From Zeugodacus cucurbitae (Eukaryota; Arthropoda; Insecta; Diptera; Tephritidae), in assembly GCF_028554725.1 (NCBI RefSeq), contig NC_071671.1:29574001-29638000 (forward strand): a stretch of 64,000 nt of DNA, written 5' to 3'. Made by a program: the position numbers and the translations under genes. Below the pieces are notes generated by a model. The model was given only the letters and a program-made list of their open reading frames with translations. It did no database searches and was not told the origin of the DNA. Positions within the stretch are counted from its first letter, which is position 1. Each line of letters starts with the position of its first letter. Shown piece by piece: positions 1-11,223 of this stretch.

Positions 1-17
1 GCTCTCGGCTCCCAAAA

Positions 18-540
18 GTGAATTTGCCGAAATTCAGGGGAGAATATTCGGAATTTAAAAATTTTATGAGCTTGTTTGAGAGTTTGGTTCATAATGATCC
101 AAATATCCCAGATATTAAAAAATTTAACCATTTGGTTAATTGGTTATCTGGTGAGGCTTTGAGAACAGTTAAAGCGTGCCAAATGTCGGATAAAAATTAC
201 CCGAAAGCGTTGGCAAGTCTCAAAAAAGTTTATGATAATAAATGTTTGATATTTTTTAATACAATATCTAAACTATTTGAGCTGCCAACCATCCCAAAGC
301 CATTCGCGCCCTCATTGCGATCAATGATTGATGAAGTATCAGCGCTAGTTGCAGTAAATACGAGGCAGCGGCTTTGTCAGCAGTGCAAATCTAAGGACCA
401 CAATTTGACTGCCTGCCCCACTTTCAAGGCGCTACCGGTGCAGCAGAGGTTCGAGTTCGGGAATCGGTGCCCTTATGCATAAATTGTTTGCGTAAGAGGC
501 ACACTGTTTCCAAGTGCAGAGCGGATCGATGTCGTGTGTG
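18..540 (+). pseudogene. BEL/Pao gag fragment with two zinc knuckles
   Basis: The frame from 18 to 482 starts with the BEL gag motif LPKFRGEYSEFKNF and continues for about 110 residues of the conserved capsid-like region. It then jumps directly to a knuckle, CQQCKSKDHNLTAC (C-X2-C-X4-H-X4-C), so the middle of gag seems deleted. A second knuckle, CINCLRKRHTVSKC, is readable at 486-527 in another frame, followed by a C-X2-C remnant and a TGA. Normal BEL gag is several hundred residues, so this is shortened and frameshifted. In a live element it would package RNA in cytoplasmic particles. Confidence 0.75.
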
Positions 541-559
541 CAACTGATCTCATCACACA

Positions 560-1810
560 TTGTTGCACCAGTATCCAGTTTCCTTCCCCGCTGCACCTCA
601 TCCGCAACCATTAACCACACGTGCCATGCATACAACAAGCATGCCGGACCGGGTCATGTTGGCAACAGCAGTATTCCAAGTGAGGACCAGTTGTGGCGAG
701 TACCTGCCTGCGAGAGCGTTACTGGACTTAGGGTCCCAGGTCAACTTCATGACGGAGGACTTGGCTTCAGAATCAAATGGCAATAGATTCACACCAGAGC
801 AACAAGAGTGTGAAAATTTTTTTGTTAATACAACTCAAGTATTACCTTCAGGACGGCTTCAAGTCAGAATGCCCTTTAAAGCTGGCCGTAAGTTACTCGG
901 TCACTCATATGAAACCGCAGTTCGACGGTTTCAGGCCCTGGAGAGAAGGACATTTACAGATCCAGAACTTTGTAGAATGTATCTGAATGAACTTTTGTCC
1001 AACCATCCAAGAAGAGTTATACTCAACTCTTCTCCGTTTTCGCTTACATAAGTATGCACTAACGGCGGACATTACTAAAATGTACCGTCAAATAATCATG
1101 CATGAAGAAAACAGAAATTGTCAACTCATAGTGTGGAGAGAGCAGCCTTCAGAGCAACTACAATACGACTTAACACTGCGCCTGCTCCATTTCTCGCAAC
1201 ACGGTGTTTGCAAATGCTCAGTGATGCCAATACAATTAAATATCCACTCGGTTCATTGGCCATAAAAAGAGACTTTTATGTTGATGATTTATTAACAGGA
1301 TCCGAAAATTTTGAGTCTCTAGATCTTTTAAGAAGTGAGATAATTAAAATATTACACTCGGCTGGATTCACCCTAACGAAATGGGTTTCGAACCACCCTA
1401 AATTTTTCGGCAGTGATTACACTGAAAAGTCATTAAGCTTCAATGACAACAATTCCACTAAAACGTTAGGAATGCATTGGTTGCCGAAAGAGGACTTGTT
1501 TCGATTTGTCTTAGATGACAATTTTAATGATCTGCGAGCCACTAAACGCAACATATTATCAGTTTCTTCTCGCCTTTTTGATCCTCTGGGATTACTACCC
1601 CCTCTAGTTACCAAAGCAAAAAGCTTATTGCAAGAGCTTTGGATCCAAAAACTAGATTGGGATGAGTCGATTCCATTGCGCCTTGACACTAGCTGGCAGA
1701 ACTTCAAAGCCAACCTACTGCAGCTCTCATCAATCAGCATTCCTCGCTATGTAAACGTAGAGTCGAGTGCCATCTGCCATATATGGCAGGCTTCGACGAT
1801 GCCTCAATAA
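560..1810 (+). pseudogene. BEL/Pao protease and reverse transcriptase remnant
   Basis: Residues ARALLDLGSQVNFM at about 700-750 are the retropepsin-like active-site region of BEL proteases; the usual aspartate motif reads LDLGS here. Reverse transcriptase follows in changing frames: the N-terminal region with LPSGRLQVRMPFK (about 845-900), the palm segment ALTADITKMYRQI (about 1050-1100), and the catalytic FYVDDLLTG (about 1275-1300). The segment SRLFDPLGLLPPL at 1569-1607 is the conserved Pao region after the palm. At least four frame changes are needed, and the DNA between protease and RT is much shorter than normal, so this is a dead copy. Confidence 0.8.
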
Positions 1811-2571
1811 GGGCGTATGGATGCTGCATATATATACGAAGCCAATCTGATAGTGGTATTAAGTGTATGCTGCTTACTGCAAAGACTAAAGTGGCTTCGC
1901 TGAAGACCAAGTCTCTTCCGCGTCTTGAGCTCTCGGTAGCACATCTTCTTTCGAAATTATGGTCAAGAGTAGCGCCTATGTTGAGTCGACGTTTCGAAAA
2001 CATTACATTTCAGACACACTCTGAAATCGTGTTACATTGGATTAAAACTCATCCATCCTCATTATGAACCTTCGTCGCAAATAGAGTGTCCGAAATCCAA
2101 GAGTTGACTGACAAAGAACATTGGCGACATGTGCCAACAAAACACAATCCTGCGGATCAAGTGTCTCGGGGTTGTAACGTGGACGAATTGAATAATTCGA
2201 TATGGTTTGGGGGTCCACAGTTCCTCCTAGAAGACCCTGCACTATGGCCAATCAATAACCACTTCCAGCTCTCACCAGAAGACGAAGCATTAGAGAAGAA
2301 GAAAAATACATTCACACTAATTTCGACCACTGAGAAAAATTCAATATTGGATCTTATTGAAAAAGTCTCTTCTCATAAAAAATTGCTTCGTATGGTCGCA
2401 TATATATTACGATGGATCAGACGACCATCAAAATCCTCCATGAGCCAGGATCTGACTTCAGATGAATTAAAGTTGAGTTTCTTAAAAATTGCACAGGTGG
2501 TCCACCATTCAGAGTTTTCGGATGTTATTCAAAAATTGCATAAAGGTACCACTCTACCGGCAAACTTGTAA
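1783..2571 (+). pseudogene. BEL/Pao RNase H and linker remnant
   Basis: The frame contains the RNase H start FDDASIRAYGCCIY, the glutamate region LPRLELSVAHLL, and FQTHSEIVLHW, where the expected catalytic aspartate is replaced by histidine. A TGA at about 2065 interrupts the same frame. It resumes with HWRHVPTKHNPADQVSRG, the last RNase H aspartate motif, and FGGPQFL. The linker to integrase runs to 2571. In a live element this domain removes the RNA strand during reverse transcription. The lost aspartate and the stop make it inactive. Confidence 0.8.
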
Positions 2572-2586
2572 AAACTCAATCCGTTT

Positions 2587-3600
2587 TTGCATGAAAACTC
2601 GGATATATCGCTTTCCTTTAAATTAGTCCGAGTAGGAGGTCGCTTATTAAATGCACCTCTCCCATACGATGCGAAATTTCCGCTATTACTAAACAAAAAT
2701 TCGCACTGCGTTATAACATATTTACGGTACCTGCACATTCGAAATCACCACGCTGGGGCGAAAACGTTGGTTGCGCTTCTTTGAAATATGGCTAATTAAT
2801 GCCCGAGAAGCTTGCAGTAGAACCGTAAGGAACTGTATACATTGTTTTCTTTACAAGTTGCAAAACCAAATTATGGGAAATTTGCCAGCCGAAAGACTTC
2901 GAGCACTACGACCCTTTCTTATATGTGTCATAGATTTTTGTGGTCCGATATACACAACTATAAAAATACCACGACCACCCGTCAAAACATATATTGCAGT
3001 TTTCGTTTGCTTCACTTCAAAAGCAGTACATTTAGAATTAGTTTCGGACCTATCTTCTAATTCATTCATTTTCGCCCTAAAAAGGTTCATTGGACGCAGA
3101 GGAATGCCGACGAAGATATTCAGCGATAACGCCACCAACTTCGTCGGCGCCGACCGCAAGCTGAGCGAACTGAAGGAGGCGTTTCTAGCAATGGGTCCAG
3201 AAGTGAAGGGATTCGCCGCAGACGAAGGATTCAGCTTCACCTTTATACCACCGAGGGCGCCGCACTTCGGAGGATTATGTGAAGTCCGCCAAACACCACA
3301 TCGTGCGCGTAATCGGTAACGCGCTACTTACAACAGAGGAGCTGTCAACACTACTGGCCGAATTGGAGGCCATCCTCAACTCTCGGCCTCTAACACCGTT
3401 GAGCCACCCCACACGCAATATGCAGCTCAACGACCTCGTTCTCGTCCACGAGGACAACGTGCTGCCGCAACAGTCGAAGGCCAAGACGGCAAGGTGCGAG
3501 TCGCAGAAGTGGCGGGCACAATTAAGCGCCCCATCCACAAGCTGGCCTTACTTCCGAAGGAGATTGAAGGAAAGTAATCCTGTCAAGGTGGCCGGTGTTG
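2587..3600 (+). pseudogene. BEL/Pao integrase remnant with C-terminal domain
   Basis: The first part (2587-2784) holds VRVGGRLLNAPL and YLHIRNHHAG, the start of the zinc region. After a frameshift, 2771-3319 gives RNCIHC, the first core aspartate in CVIDFCGPIY, YIAVFVCFTSKAVHLE, and the second in FSDNATNFVG. The segment that should carry the third acidic residue reads HFGGLCEVRQ, then breaks. A short deletion and frameshift lead into 3279-3600 with LEAILNSRPLTPLS, the BEL C-terminal domain. Three separate frames are needed, so integration activity is lost. Confidence 0.82.
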
Positions 3601-3953
3601 CGTCAAGCGATATACATTTACGTCTTTTTAAAATAAATATAAAGCTATTGAATTTATATGCATTGAATTATAAAATTTACATACTTACCCTAACAATTAA
3701 TTTATAATACCAATTTTTTACTTACCTGAATACTTACCTTAACATAATCTAGTACAATGTTTAACGAAAGATAATTATGCTTACTCCTTTTGTAATATAT
3801 ACTTACAATTACCACTAGTTTAAGCCGTTACTTTAAGATTTTGGCTAAGCGATTCCATAAAACGGAATAAAGAATTCTTCTTGTATTTAACCGGAGAACG
3901 ATACTGACGTGTTTCTTTTAATCGGCAATATTTTATAATTTTTTTCGACACAG
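3601..3953 (+). repeat. Probable 3' untranslated region and LTR of the BEL element
   Basis: AT-rich sequence without a convincing frame follows the last integrase-domain similarity. It holds a polyadenylation-like AATAAA at 3866. A segment beginning TGTTGCGTCAAGCG near 3597 and ending ACACA near 3953 has the TG...CA form expected of an LTR. The partner LTR is outside the window, so this boundary cannot be confirmed. Confidence 0.35.
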
Positions 3954-3985
3954 GTGATTTGGTGTTTTTTTATATTAATCGCGCA

Positions 3986-4429
3986 ACTTTCGTAATAGAT
4001 GCCGAACGATTTAGAATTTTTGTTTTAAAATCTTTATTAACTTTACAATTCGGTTGGTTCTTAAGAACTAACTACATTCTTTTAAAACTACTTATATTTA
4101 TATCGTTCTTAAATTTTCAAATGCAGACTCAGCACAACATCAGTTGAACTCATTCATATGTTTGTGAAATCAATTAAGTCAACGAAATCGATCGTTGCAC
4201 CAAAATTATTAAAATAAACAAAAACGGAAGTATCGAATTACTATTGCAGTGTTCAATGAATTTTTTTGTTGTTATAAGCAAATAATTGAGTTTGTTAGTT
4301 CGAAAATTAAAAAAATTTGATTGGTCTGCAGTTTTATTGCGTAAACAACTAAAGCTGTTTGTTTGTCATTTGCCCCAATTTATTGGAAGCGAGTTGAACG
4401 ACTAATTGGAATGAGAAGTGGACGTAACT
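3986..4429 (-). repeat. Errantivirus 3' LTR
   Basis: This 444-bp copy matches 6380-6862 closely from ACTTTCGTAATAGATGCC to GTGGACGTAACT (plus-strand reading). It lacks about 40 bp that the other LTR has near 6670-6710. The env frame ends inside it at 4402, a usual arrangement in errantiviruses. Confidence 0.9.
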
Positions 4430-5148
4430 CCTCCCCCATTTGACTGAAAACTCTCCTGAGTTTTTATAATAAATTCTGTTTTGTTATTTTTACCTTTTTT
4501 GTAATAATAAAGAAATGTGAGTATTGTTATAAAAGTTATGACACTGCAAGCTAAAGCAAGTCCGCTAGAAGTATAATTAATTTTTTTATGAAATCTAAGT
4601 TCTTCAATTTTTTCTATATTTTTAATTTGGTTTGCAATGAGTTCATCAAATGTTAACTGAGTTTTTGTATTATTAATGAAGAAAGTGCCAGGCATTGTGA
4701 AACTTTCATGGAATTCATTATTATAGTTGTAAAAGATTATTCCATTTATTTCTATTTTACAATTATTGAACGTGATTAAAGCATTACCTTTTAAAGTTAA
4801 TTGTCTTTCATTACATGTATATTTAACTACTGAGTTGACATGGTTTTTCAAAATTAGCAAGCCTGGTCGTATTTCCTTAGTTTCTAACTTATGATGTTTG
4901 ATTCTTAAACAAGTTTTTGTAAATATACATAATTGTGATATTTTTAAATTTTTTAATAAAGATTCATTGTTATAATCATACATAGCTCCATTAATTTTTA
5001 TGACTTCTTGTGTTTTAAACAAAAGCTCTTCATGTTGGTAATTTGGTATTGGTATAAATAAAGATCTTTTTACTTTAATTATTTCGTTTGCGTTGATATT
5101 GTGGTAAAAGATTTTTATTGAGTAAAGAAGTGGTGGATCCCGTGACAA
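4402..5148 (-). pseudogene. Errantivirus env-like C-terminal part fused to a protease stub
   Basis: A 248-codon frame. Its first residues come from a junction with the pol start; in another frame the DNA at about 5110-5180 reads LLVTGSTTSLLN, a protease active-site region with Asp replaced by Val. The rest resembles the later part of insect retrovirus envelope proteins. It has a predicted membrane helix (about residues 199-216, LALACSVITFITILTFLYYY), a basic tail, and a C-terminus encoded across the polypurine tract and LTR. The signal peptide, cleavage region and fusion segment are absent because the 5' half is deleted. It is related to, but clearly diverged from, the env in the 10-28 kb array. 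Confidence 0.75.
4430..4441 (-). promoter_or_regulatory. Polypurine tract of the errantivirus
   Basis: On the element strand AAATGGGGGAGG lies directly before the LTR start AGTTACG. A purine run at this spot primes plus-strand DNA synthesis. It also codes the end of the env frame (the GGGV residues). Confidence 0.88.
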
Positions 5149-5179
5149 GTAAGCACCTAATTCTTGTATTATTTATTGT

Positions 5180-6162
5180 TATTGTGATTATCGGTAAACT
5201 ATATTCTCGGCCTGATATTGAAAATTTACCTCTTCACCATCATTAGTTTCAATGTGGTCTACTTCCATTTGTGTTACTCTATTATTTTGGCTTTGCCTAG
5301 TTCGTTGTGAATTCGGAAATAGTTGACGAAATGACCCTCAGTTATTATTTGAACTATTATTATTTTGACGTAACTGTCCAGAGTTATTATATTGGTTATT
5401 ACTGTTTTGACGTAACTGTCCAGAATTATTATATGGGTTATTACTGTTTTGACGTAACTGTCCGAAGTTATGATTGTTGTTATCCGTAAATGTTTGTAAG
5501 TTATTGTTTTGGGGAACCCTATGTTGTGGTAAGTATTGTGACTGTTGTCTATTGTTTGGTGTAAACCTGTTCTGTATATTCGGTCTACTGTGGTATCTTT
5601 TTACCATGCCTGTTTCTTCTAATATATAATATGCGCTTCTAAGACACGTTATGTTTCTACTATATATAACACTTGCTAGATTTGGCTCAATACCGTTTAT
5701 AAATGTTTTTAGAATTAGCGACTTATTTATTGAAGGCTTAAATTCTGGAGGTTTATTATTATCTTGTTCGTATTTAGTACTTAATTTGTCTAAAATATTT
5801 CTGAGATTATAAAAATAATTGCTTACATTATAATTCTTCAAGTTTACTGCTTGGTGATACAGGTTATGGTACGTTTCCTTTATGCCGAAGTTTTTGATGA
5901 GTTCTTCCTTGATGTCTGGCCATGTGGCTTCTTGTCCCAATGTCCTTATTGTTGCTAGGGCTGGTCCTTGAATTTTATTTCTTACATACCTCTCAAATAT
6001 AAATCGTTGCATTGGAATGTTGTTGTTGAAAAGGGGGAGAATTAGTTCTACCTCCCTTATAAAAGATGATAAGTCGTAGTTTTTGTCCGTATACTCTTTT
6101 ATTCTTGACGCTTCTTTTATTAACTCCGAACCCGTTAAGTGAAGGGTTGATTCAGTTGCCAT
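5180..6162 (-). pseudogene. Errantivirus gag, near complete, one internal stop
   Basis: The likely start is MATEST at 6162; an in-frame ATG lies 24 bases upstream at 6186. Residues 20-200 form a helical capsid-like region (for example PMQRFIFERYVRNKIQGPA and WPDIKEELIKNFG) typical of gypsy-group gag. The C-terminal part is rich in Asn and Gln and contains four tandem copies of a roughly 15-residue unit built on GQLRQNSNN. A TGA at 5338 interrupts the frame, which continues in phase as GSFRQLFPNS to about 5180. No zinc knuckle is seen, as in several errantiviruses. It is the best kept frame of this element. Confidence 0.78.
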
Positions 6163-6237
6163 TTTTCTTCTTTTTTTTTTGTTCACTTAAAACTGATTAA
6201 TACCGACCGATTAATTATTATTAATCGTTGTAATTTT

Positions 6238-6377
6238 TATTATTAATCTTTAGATTAATACCGTGGTAATCTTATGATTACTTGCGAGGATTATCGACTG
6301 CGTAATAATTTGTATTATTAATCTTTAGATTAATACCGTGGTAATCTTATGATTACTTGCGAGGATTATCGACTGCG
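6238..6377 (-). repeat. Tandem duplication next to the primer binding site
   Basis: Two 65-bp copies (6238-6302 and 6313-6377), separated by 10 bp, read the same by eye. Each ends with GATTATCGACTGCG on the plus strand, so part of the primer site is duplicated in the leader. The region lies between the 5' LTR and gag. Confidence 0.85.
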
Positions 6378-6380
6378 CCA
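6363..6380 (-). promoter_or_regulatory. tRNA primer binding site of the errantivirus
   Basis: On the element strand TGGCGCAGTCGATAATCC starts at the last base of the 5' LTR. This resembles the serine-tRNA-type primer site described for 17.6/297-like errantiviruses. That assignment is from memory. Confidence 0.78.
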
Positions 6381-6862
6381 CTTTCGTAATAGATGCCGAA
6401 CGATTTAGAATTTTTGTTTTACAATCTTTATTAACTTTACAATTCGGTTGGTTCTTAAGAACTAACTACATTTTTTTAAAAACTACTTATATTTATATGG
6501 TTCTTAAATTTTCAAATGTAGGCTCAGCACAACATCAGTTGAACTCATTCATATGTTTGTGAAATCAATTAAGTCAACGAAATCGATCGTTGCACCAAAA
6601 TTATTAAAATAAACAAAAACGGAAGTATCGAATTACTATTGCAGTGTTCAATGAATTTTTTTGTTGTTATATACAAAACAAAATTAATTAGGTGACATTA
6701 TTGTTGTGTAAGCAAACAACTGAGTTTGTTAGTTCGAAAATTAAAAGATTTGATTGGTCTGCAGTTTTATTGCGTAAACAACTAAAGCTGTTTGTTTGTC
6801 ATTTGCCTCAATTTATTGGAAGCGAGTTGAACGACTCATTGGAATGAGAAGTGGACGTAACT
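6380..6862 (-). repeat. Errantivirus 5' LTR
   Basis: This 483-bp copy starts AGTTACGTCC at 6862 on the element strand and ends AGT at 6380, followed at once by the primer site. It differs from the 3' LTR by a roughly 40-bp segment near 6670-6710 and several substitutions, so the insertion is not recent. Confidence 0.9.
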
Positions 6863-6866
6863 CGCA

Positions 6867-7367
6867 CCCCCGTAATTTTTCATTTCTCAAAAACGCTTGA
6901 GAAATTCAAATAATATTAATCAAATACTGTTCAGTAAAATCCCAAAAAATGCGTGCTATTTCACAAACAAGATGGCTTAGTTGTTATAATTAGATGTAAT
7001 TTACAGACTTCTTGAACAATTGGAAAGTGTAAGATTATGTTTTATTTCCAATTATCTTATAGCCAATGGAATTCGATCCGCAGATTTAGCAAACACTAAC
7101 CAAGGAAATATAGAAATACAACTATAAATTCAAAATTTAAAATATTTAGTTCTGTGATCCCGATAAGATAATAACTCAATGGAAGTTACTTTGGTTGAGT
7201 GATAATAATTTAAAGAAAGATATATCAATAGATAGATTTTGGAGTACCGTTGGTACCATTAAAAATGGAATGAATAACTTTTGTTTCATTGATTTCTACA
7301 AGTTTGTGATTCATCTAATCACACCCAGCCGCTGCGGATGGAAAATTTTCGGAATTTGCACTTATAA
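6867..7367. other. AT-rich DNA with no recognised gene
   Basis: About 500 bp follow the errantivirus target duplication. I see no coding similarity, no long repeat and no RNA gene in it. Confidence 0.5.
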
Positions 7368-8068
7368 CAAGTAAGGAAAGGCTAAGTTCGGGTTATTTAT
7401 TGAAGAAATTTTATTAATATAACGCACAAGTTTACCCATAAGTTCGGCATAAAGTTTAATATAATAACGAAAATCGCCATATATAGATATGAGGGCTGAG
7501 GTAATTCCTGAACCGATTTCATTCAATTTCACCAGCAAGGTACACAATATCCAATACTATACGCTCATTTAATTTTGCTAAGATATATCACATATTAACC
7601 AATACATATATGTATGCGTAATAAAGCCCAAAGAATTTTTGAAAAACCTATAATTAGGTATATGCGAGCTAGGGGATGATATTTTTGAAAAACCTATAAT
7701 AGTATATGGGAGCTAGGAGTTGTTGTGACCCGATTTTAATAATTTTTGGAACAGAGACACACTACTGGAAGAAAAGAATTTCCTTTGAATTACATTAAAT
7801 TATCGGAGAGATTTACCCATATTTTCGGTTAAAATTTAACCTTAGGCGCTGAGTTCAACATGTTCGATATATGGGGCCTTGAAAAGTTATAGTCCGTTTT
7901 CGACAATTTTTTGCCAGTTCTGATAAAAAAGTTATTTCGTTTTGCGCGGAAACTTTTTTGCAAATTCGCAAAAAAAAAATAATGGGGTTCATACTTTTTT
8001 ATTCTCTATTCGACTATGGTATGCCGTTTTTCGTATTTGCAAAAATTGTAAAAAGTTATATGCCTAAT
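7368..8068 (+). repeat. AT-rich interspersed repeat, fragment A
   Basis: It starts CAAGTAAGGAAAGGCTAAG, the same 5' terminus as the fuller copies at 54744 and 59340 (reverse). Up to about 7925 it follows their 5' third (AAAAACCTATAAT, GGGGCCTTGAAAAGTTATAG). From there to 8068 it is A/T-run sequence of unclear origin that joins the LINE of the array. The GTGGGCGTGG modules and the 3' hairpin are missing. Confidence 0.6.
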
Positions 8069-10202
8069 GTAGAAGTTCACGTAAGTTTCTGACTGTCATT
8101 CACTTGGCAGTGGCCAGGAACGATTCTTTTAAATGTGGCTCAAGCAGCTGACGACTTCCGGTTTTAGACCAAGTATCCTCTGGGTAGCCAACAGACATCC
8201 GTTTGGAGGCGAGCTAAAGTGAGAAGGCGAAACCCGCTTCGCGGTTGTGCGTAGGGTTTGGGACCCACCACATAAAAACACCCCCCAATGAAAAGAACAA
8301 AACAGCCTGGGATGAGAGACCCCAATTTCGATGACGACCACTGCAAACGTTTAAAGGACTACGATTTAAGGGCATGCACCTGGAATGTCCGGACCCTTAA
8401 TTGGGAAGGTGCCTCTGCCCAGCTGGTTGATGTCCTCGTAAGAGTAAAGGCTGACATCACCGCAATCCAAGAAATGCGATGGACGGGACAATGACGGAAG
8501 AAGGTGGGTCCTTGTGACATCTACTACAGCGGCCATATAAAGGAGCGCAAATTCGGTGTGGGATTCGTGGTGGGAGAGAGACTCCGTCGTCGAGTCCTGG
8601 CATTCACTCTGGTGGATGAACGTCTAGCCACAATCCGCATCAAAGCGAGGTTCTTCAACATATCGCTGATTTGCGCCCACGCCCCGACGGAAGAGAATGA
8701 CGAAGTGATCAAAGATACCTTCTATGAGCGCCTAGAACGTACCTATGAGCGCTGCCCCCGCCACGATGTAAAAATCATGCTTTTCGATTTCAACGCTAGG
8801 GTGGGTAAAAAAGGTGTCTTTGGCACAACATTCGGAAAATTCAGCCTCCATGACGAAACATCACCAAACGGTCTGAGGCTGATCGACTTCGCCGGGGCCC
8901 GAAATATGGTCGTCTGTAGTACTAGATTCCAGCATAAGAAAATCCATCAAGCTACTTGGCTGTCATCGGATCGAATCACTCGCAACCAGATCGATCGTGT
9001 TGTGATAGATGGACGACATGTCTCCAGTGGTTTTGATGTGCGTACGCTTCGTGGTCCCAACATCGACTCGGACCACTGTAGCAGCTAAGATATGCACCCG
9101 CCTCTGTGTAGAAAAGCGCACACGTCAACAAACACAAGAAAGGTTCGACATCGAGAAGCTGCAATCTCAACCAAAAGCCGAACGATTTTCTACTCGACTT
9201 GTACTCCTGCTCTCTGAGAGCACTCATCAACATCTCGGTATAAGGGAGCTGTGGGACGGCATTTCAAACTCCTTACGTACCGCAGCAACCGAAACCATTG
9301 GTTTTCGGAAAAGTCGAAAAAACAGCTGGTATGATGAGGAGTGGAGAGAAAACAGACTGCCTACCTCGCAATGTTGCCTTCGACCGCAACACGAGCGGGA
9401 TGGGAAAGATACCGGGAGCTGAAGAGGGAAGCGAGACGCATTTGCAGACAAAAAAAGAAAGAGGCCGAAATGCGTGAGTATGAAGAGCTTGACAAGCTGG
9501 CCGACAGGGGTAATGCTCGAAAATTTTACGAAAAGATCCGGCGACTAACTGAAGGTTTCAAGACCAGAGCACACTCCTGTAGGACCCCCAGAGGTGATCT
9601 AGTTATTGAGGACCAGAGTATTCTGAGTTTGTGGAGGGAACACTTCTCCAGCCTGCTGAATGGCAGTGAAAGTACAACACCAGGAGAAGGCGAACCCGAT
9701 TCCCCAATCGACGACGATGGAGCAGATGTTCCATTACCCGACCGTGAAGAAATTCGAATAGCAATTACCCGCTTGAAGAACTATAAGGCGGCGGGGGCCG
9801 ATGGATTACCGGCCGAGCTATTCAAATATGGCGGCGAAGAGCTGATAAGGTGCTTGCATCATCTTCTTTGCAGAATATGGTCGGAAGAAAGCATGCCTAA
9901 CGATTGGAATCTCAGTGTACTCTGCCCAATACACAAAAAGGGAGACCCCACAATTTGCGCCAATTACCGTGGGATAAGCCTCCTCAACATCGCGTATAAG
10001 GTTCTGTCGAGCGTATTGTGTGAAAGACTAAAGCCCACCGTCAAAAAACTGATTGGACCTTATCAGTGTGGCTTTAGACCTGGAAAATCAACAACAGACC
10101 AGATATTCACCATGCGCCAAATTTTGGAGAAGACCCGTGAAAATAGGATCGACACACACCATCTCTTTTTCGACTTTAAAGCTGCTTTCGACAGCACGAA
10201 AA
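8069..10202 (+). pseudogene. RTE-clade LINE, endonuclease and RT N-half (array unit 1)
   Basis: This is the longest LINE 5' region in the window. A leader (8069-8287) is followed by an APE-type endonuclease: TWNVRTL, IQEMRW, a changed FDFNARVG (Gly of GDFN replaced by Phe), and the terminal SDH. A TGA at 8492 and a frameshift near 9080 break it. RT follows from about 9341 with KAAGADGLPAELFKYGGEE, CPIHKKGDP and CGFRPGKSTTDQIF, motifs of the RTE/BovB type often annotated in insects as craniofacial development protein 2-like. It ends at FDFKAAFDST, before the catalytic YxDD block, where errantivirus DNA starts. Confidence 0.85.
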
Positions 10203-11190
10203 ATAAATAAAGAGTTAGTCACCCCAACCACAAACGAATTCAATGAAAAAAGTTATATACATTGGAAACTAACCAACATAAAAAATAATAACTTTGATAC
10301 TATAATAGGACAGAATATTTAAAAACCTATTAAAGCAATAATTAATTTAGAAAAGGAGTAGAAATATACGGCAACAAAATTAAATTTATAAACTCATGCC
10401 CTTACAATTACGAAGATATTAATATACTTACAGAATGTAAAGAGAATTTGCTAGATATTTTATCAAATAGTGACATGAATGATGAAGAAAAGCAAAAATT
10501 AGAATACATTCTAAAAGCAAATAGCGATTTATTTTTCCAAGAAAGCAAAAACTTTCTCATACTCATGAAATTCAGCATGAAATTGTTACAAAAACAAGTA
10601 GACCAACCTATAATAAAATTTATAGACATCCCCAAATTCATGAAGAAGAAATTATTAGACAGATGAACGAGGTGTTGCGCCAAGGTATAATTAAAGAAAG
10701 TAAATCCCCGTACAACCCCTCTTTGGATTGTACCGAAAAATCAAGACTATTCAATGAAGAAAAAATGGAGAATAGTTATTGACTACAGGAAGCTAAACGA
10801 AGTCACTATAGATGGCAAATTTCCAATACCCCATATAGAAACAATACTCAGCAAACTTGGAAGAGCTCAGTATTTTACAACATTATATCTTGCAAAAGGC
10901 TTTCATCAAGTATTAATAAAAGAAGAAGATAGACCAAAAACAGCTTTCTCTACACCCCAAGGACACATTTATAAGAATGCCTCTTGGACTAAAGAATGCA
11001 CCAGCAACTTTCCAACGTTTAATGAATTCAGTTCTTAGGGAATATATCAACAAGATATGTATAGTTTATTTAGACATCTTACATACAACACAACACATAC
11101 CCAAAATATCAACAAAATATTTTCAGCATTAAGAAAACATAATTTAAAGATTCATGTAGATAAATGCAAATTTTTCGCGAAAACAACCGA
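10203..11190 (+). pseudogene. Errantivirus pol remnant: protease end and RT (unit 1)
   Basis: Reading frames shift several times through NFDTIIGQNI (end of protease), RQMNEVLRQGIIKESKSPYN, MKKKWRIVIDYRKLNEVTID, GRAQYFTTLYLAKGFHQVL and FSTPQGH. These are the gypsy RT palm motifs; the first aspartate motif LDLAKG reads LYLAKG. The YLDD box region is damaged (about 11065-11090). The gene stops in KCKFFAKT near 11185 and runs into env, so RNase H and integrase are missing. The element order is the same as in 17.6/297-like errantiviruses. Confidence 0.8.
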
Positions 11191-11223
11191 TATTCACCCG
11201 GTTCAAATAACAAAATAACATTG

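Larger units (their letters stand above)
1..3953 (+). mobile_element. BEL/Pao LTR retrotransposon, decayed, 5' end outside window
   Basis: The order gag with zinc knuckles, A17-type protease, reverse transcriptase with YVDD, RNase H, HHCC zinc region, integrase core and a C-terminal BEL-type domain identifies a BEL/Pao element read left to right. The frame breaks many times by stops, small indels and internal deletions, so no polyprotein can be made. The 5' LTR lies outside the window. The 3' end is uncertain: the last coding similarity ends near 3600, an AATAAA lies at 3866, and sequence before ACACA at about 3953 may be the 3' LTR. Confidence 0.85.
3986..6862 (-). mobile_element. Internally deleted errantivirus (gypsy-type LTR element)
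   Basis: Two LTRs (6380-6862 and 3986-4429 in element order) bracket a gag gene and the C-terminal half of an env-like gene on the minus strand. The LTRs begin AGTTACGTCC and end ATTACGAAAGT. The four bases CGCA occur just outside both ends (3982-3985 and 6863-6866), which is the 4-bp target duplication expected for gypsy-group elements. The primer site and polypurine tract are in place. The pol gene is almost wholly missing: sequence passes from the start of protease straight into env. The element therefore could move only with help from a relative, if at all. Confidence 0.88.

Noticed and set aside
4402..5148. A functional envelope gene
   Set aside because: The 5' half with signal peptide and cleavage region is deleted and the frame starts in a pol remnant.
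8129..8346. Minus-strand frames opposite the LINE leader
   Set aside because: They are shadows of the plus-strand RTE frame that starts at 8288 and of its leader.
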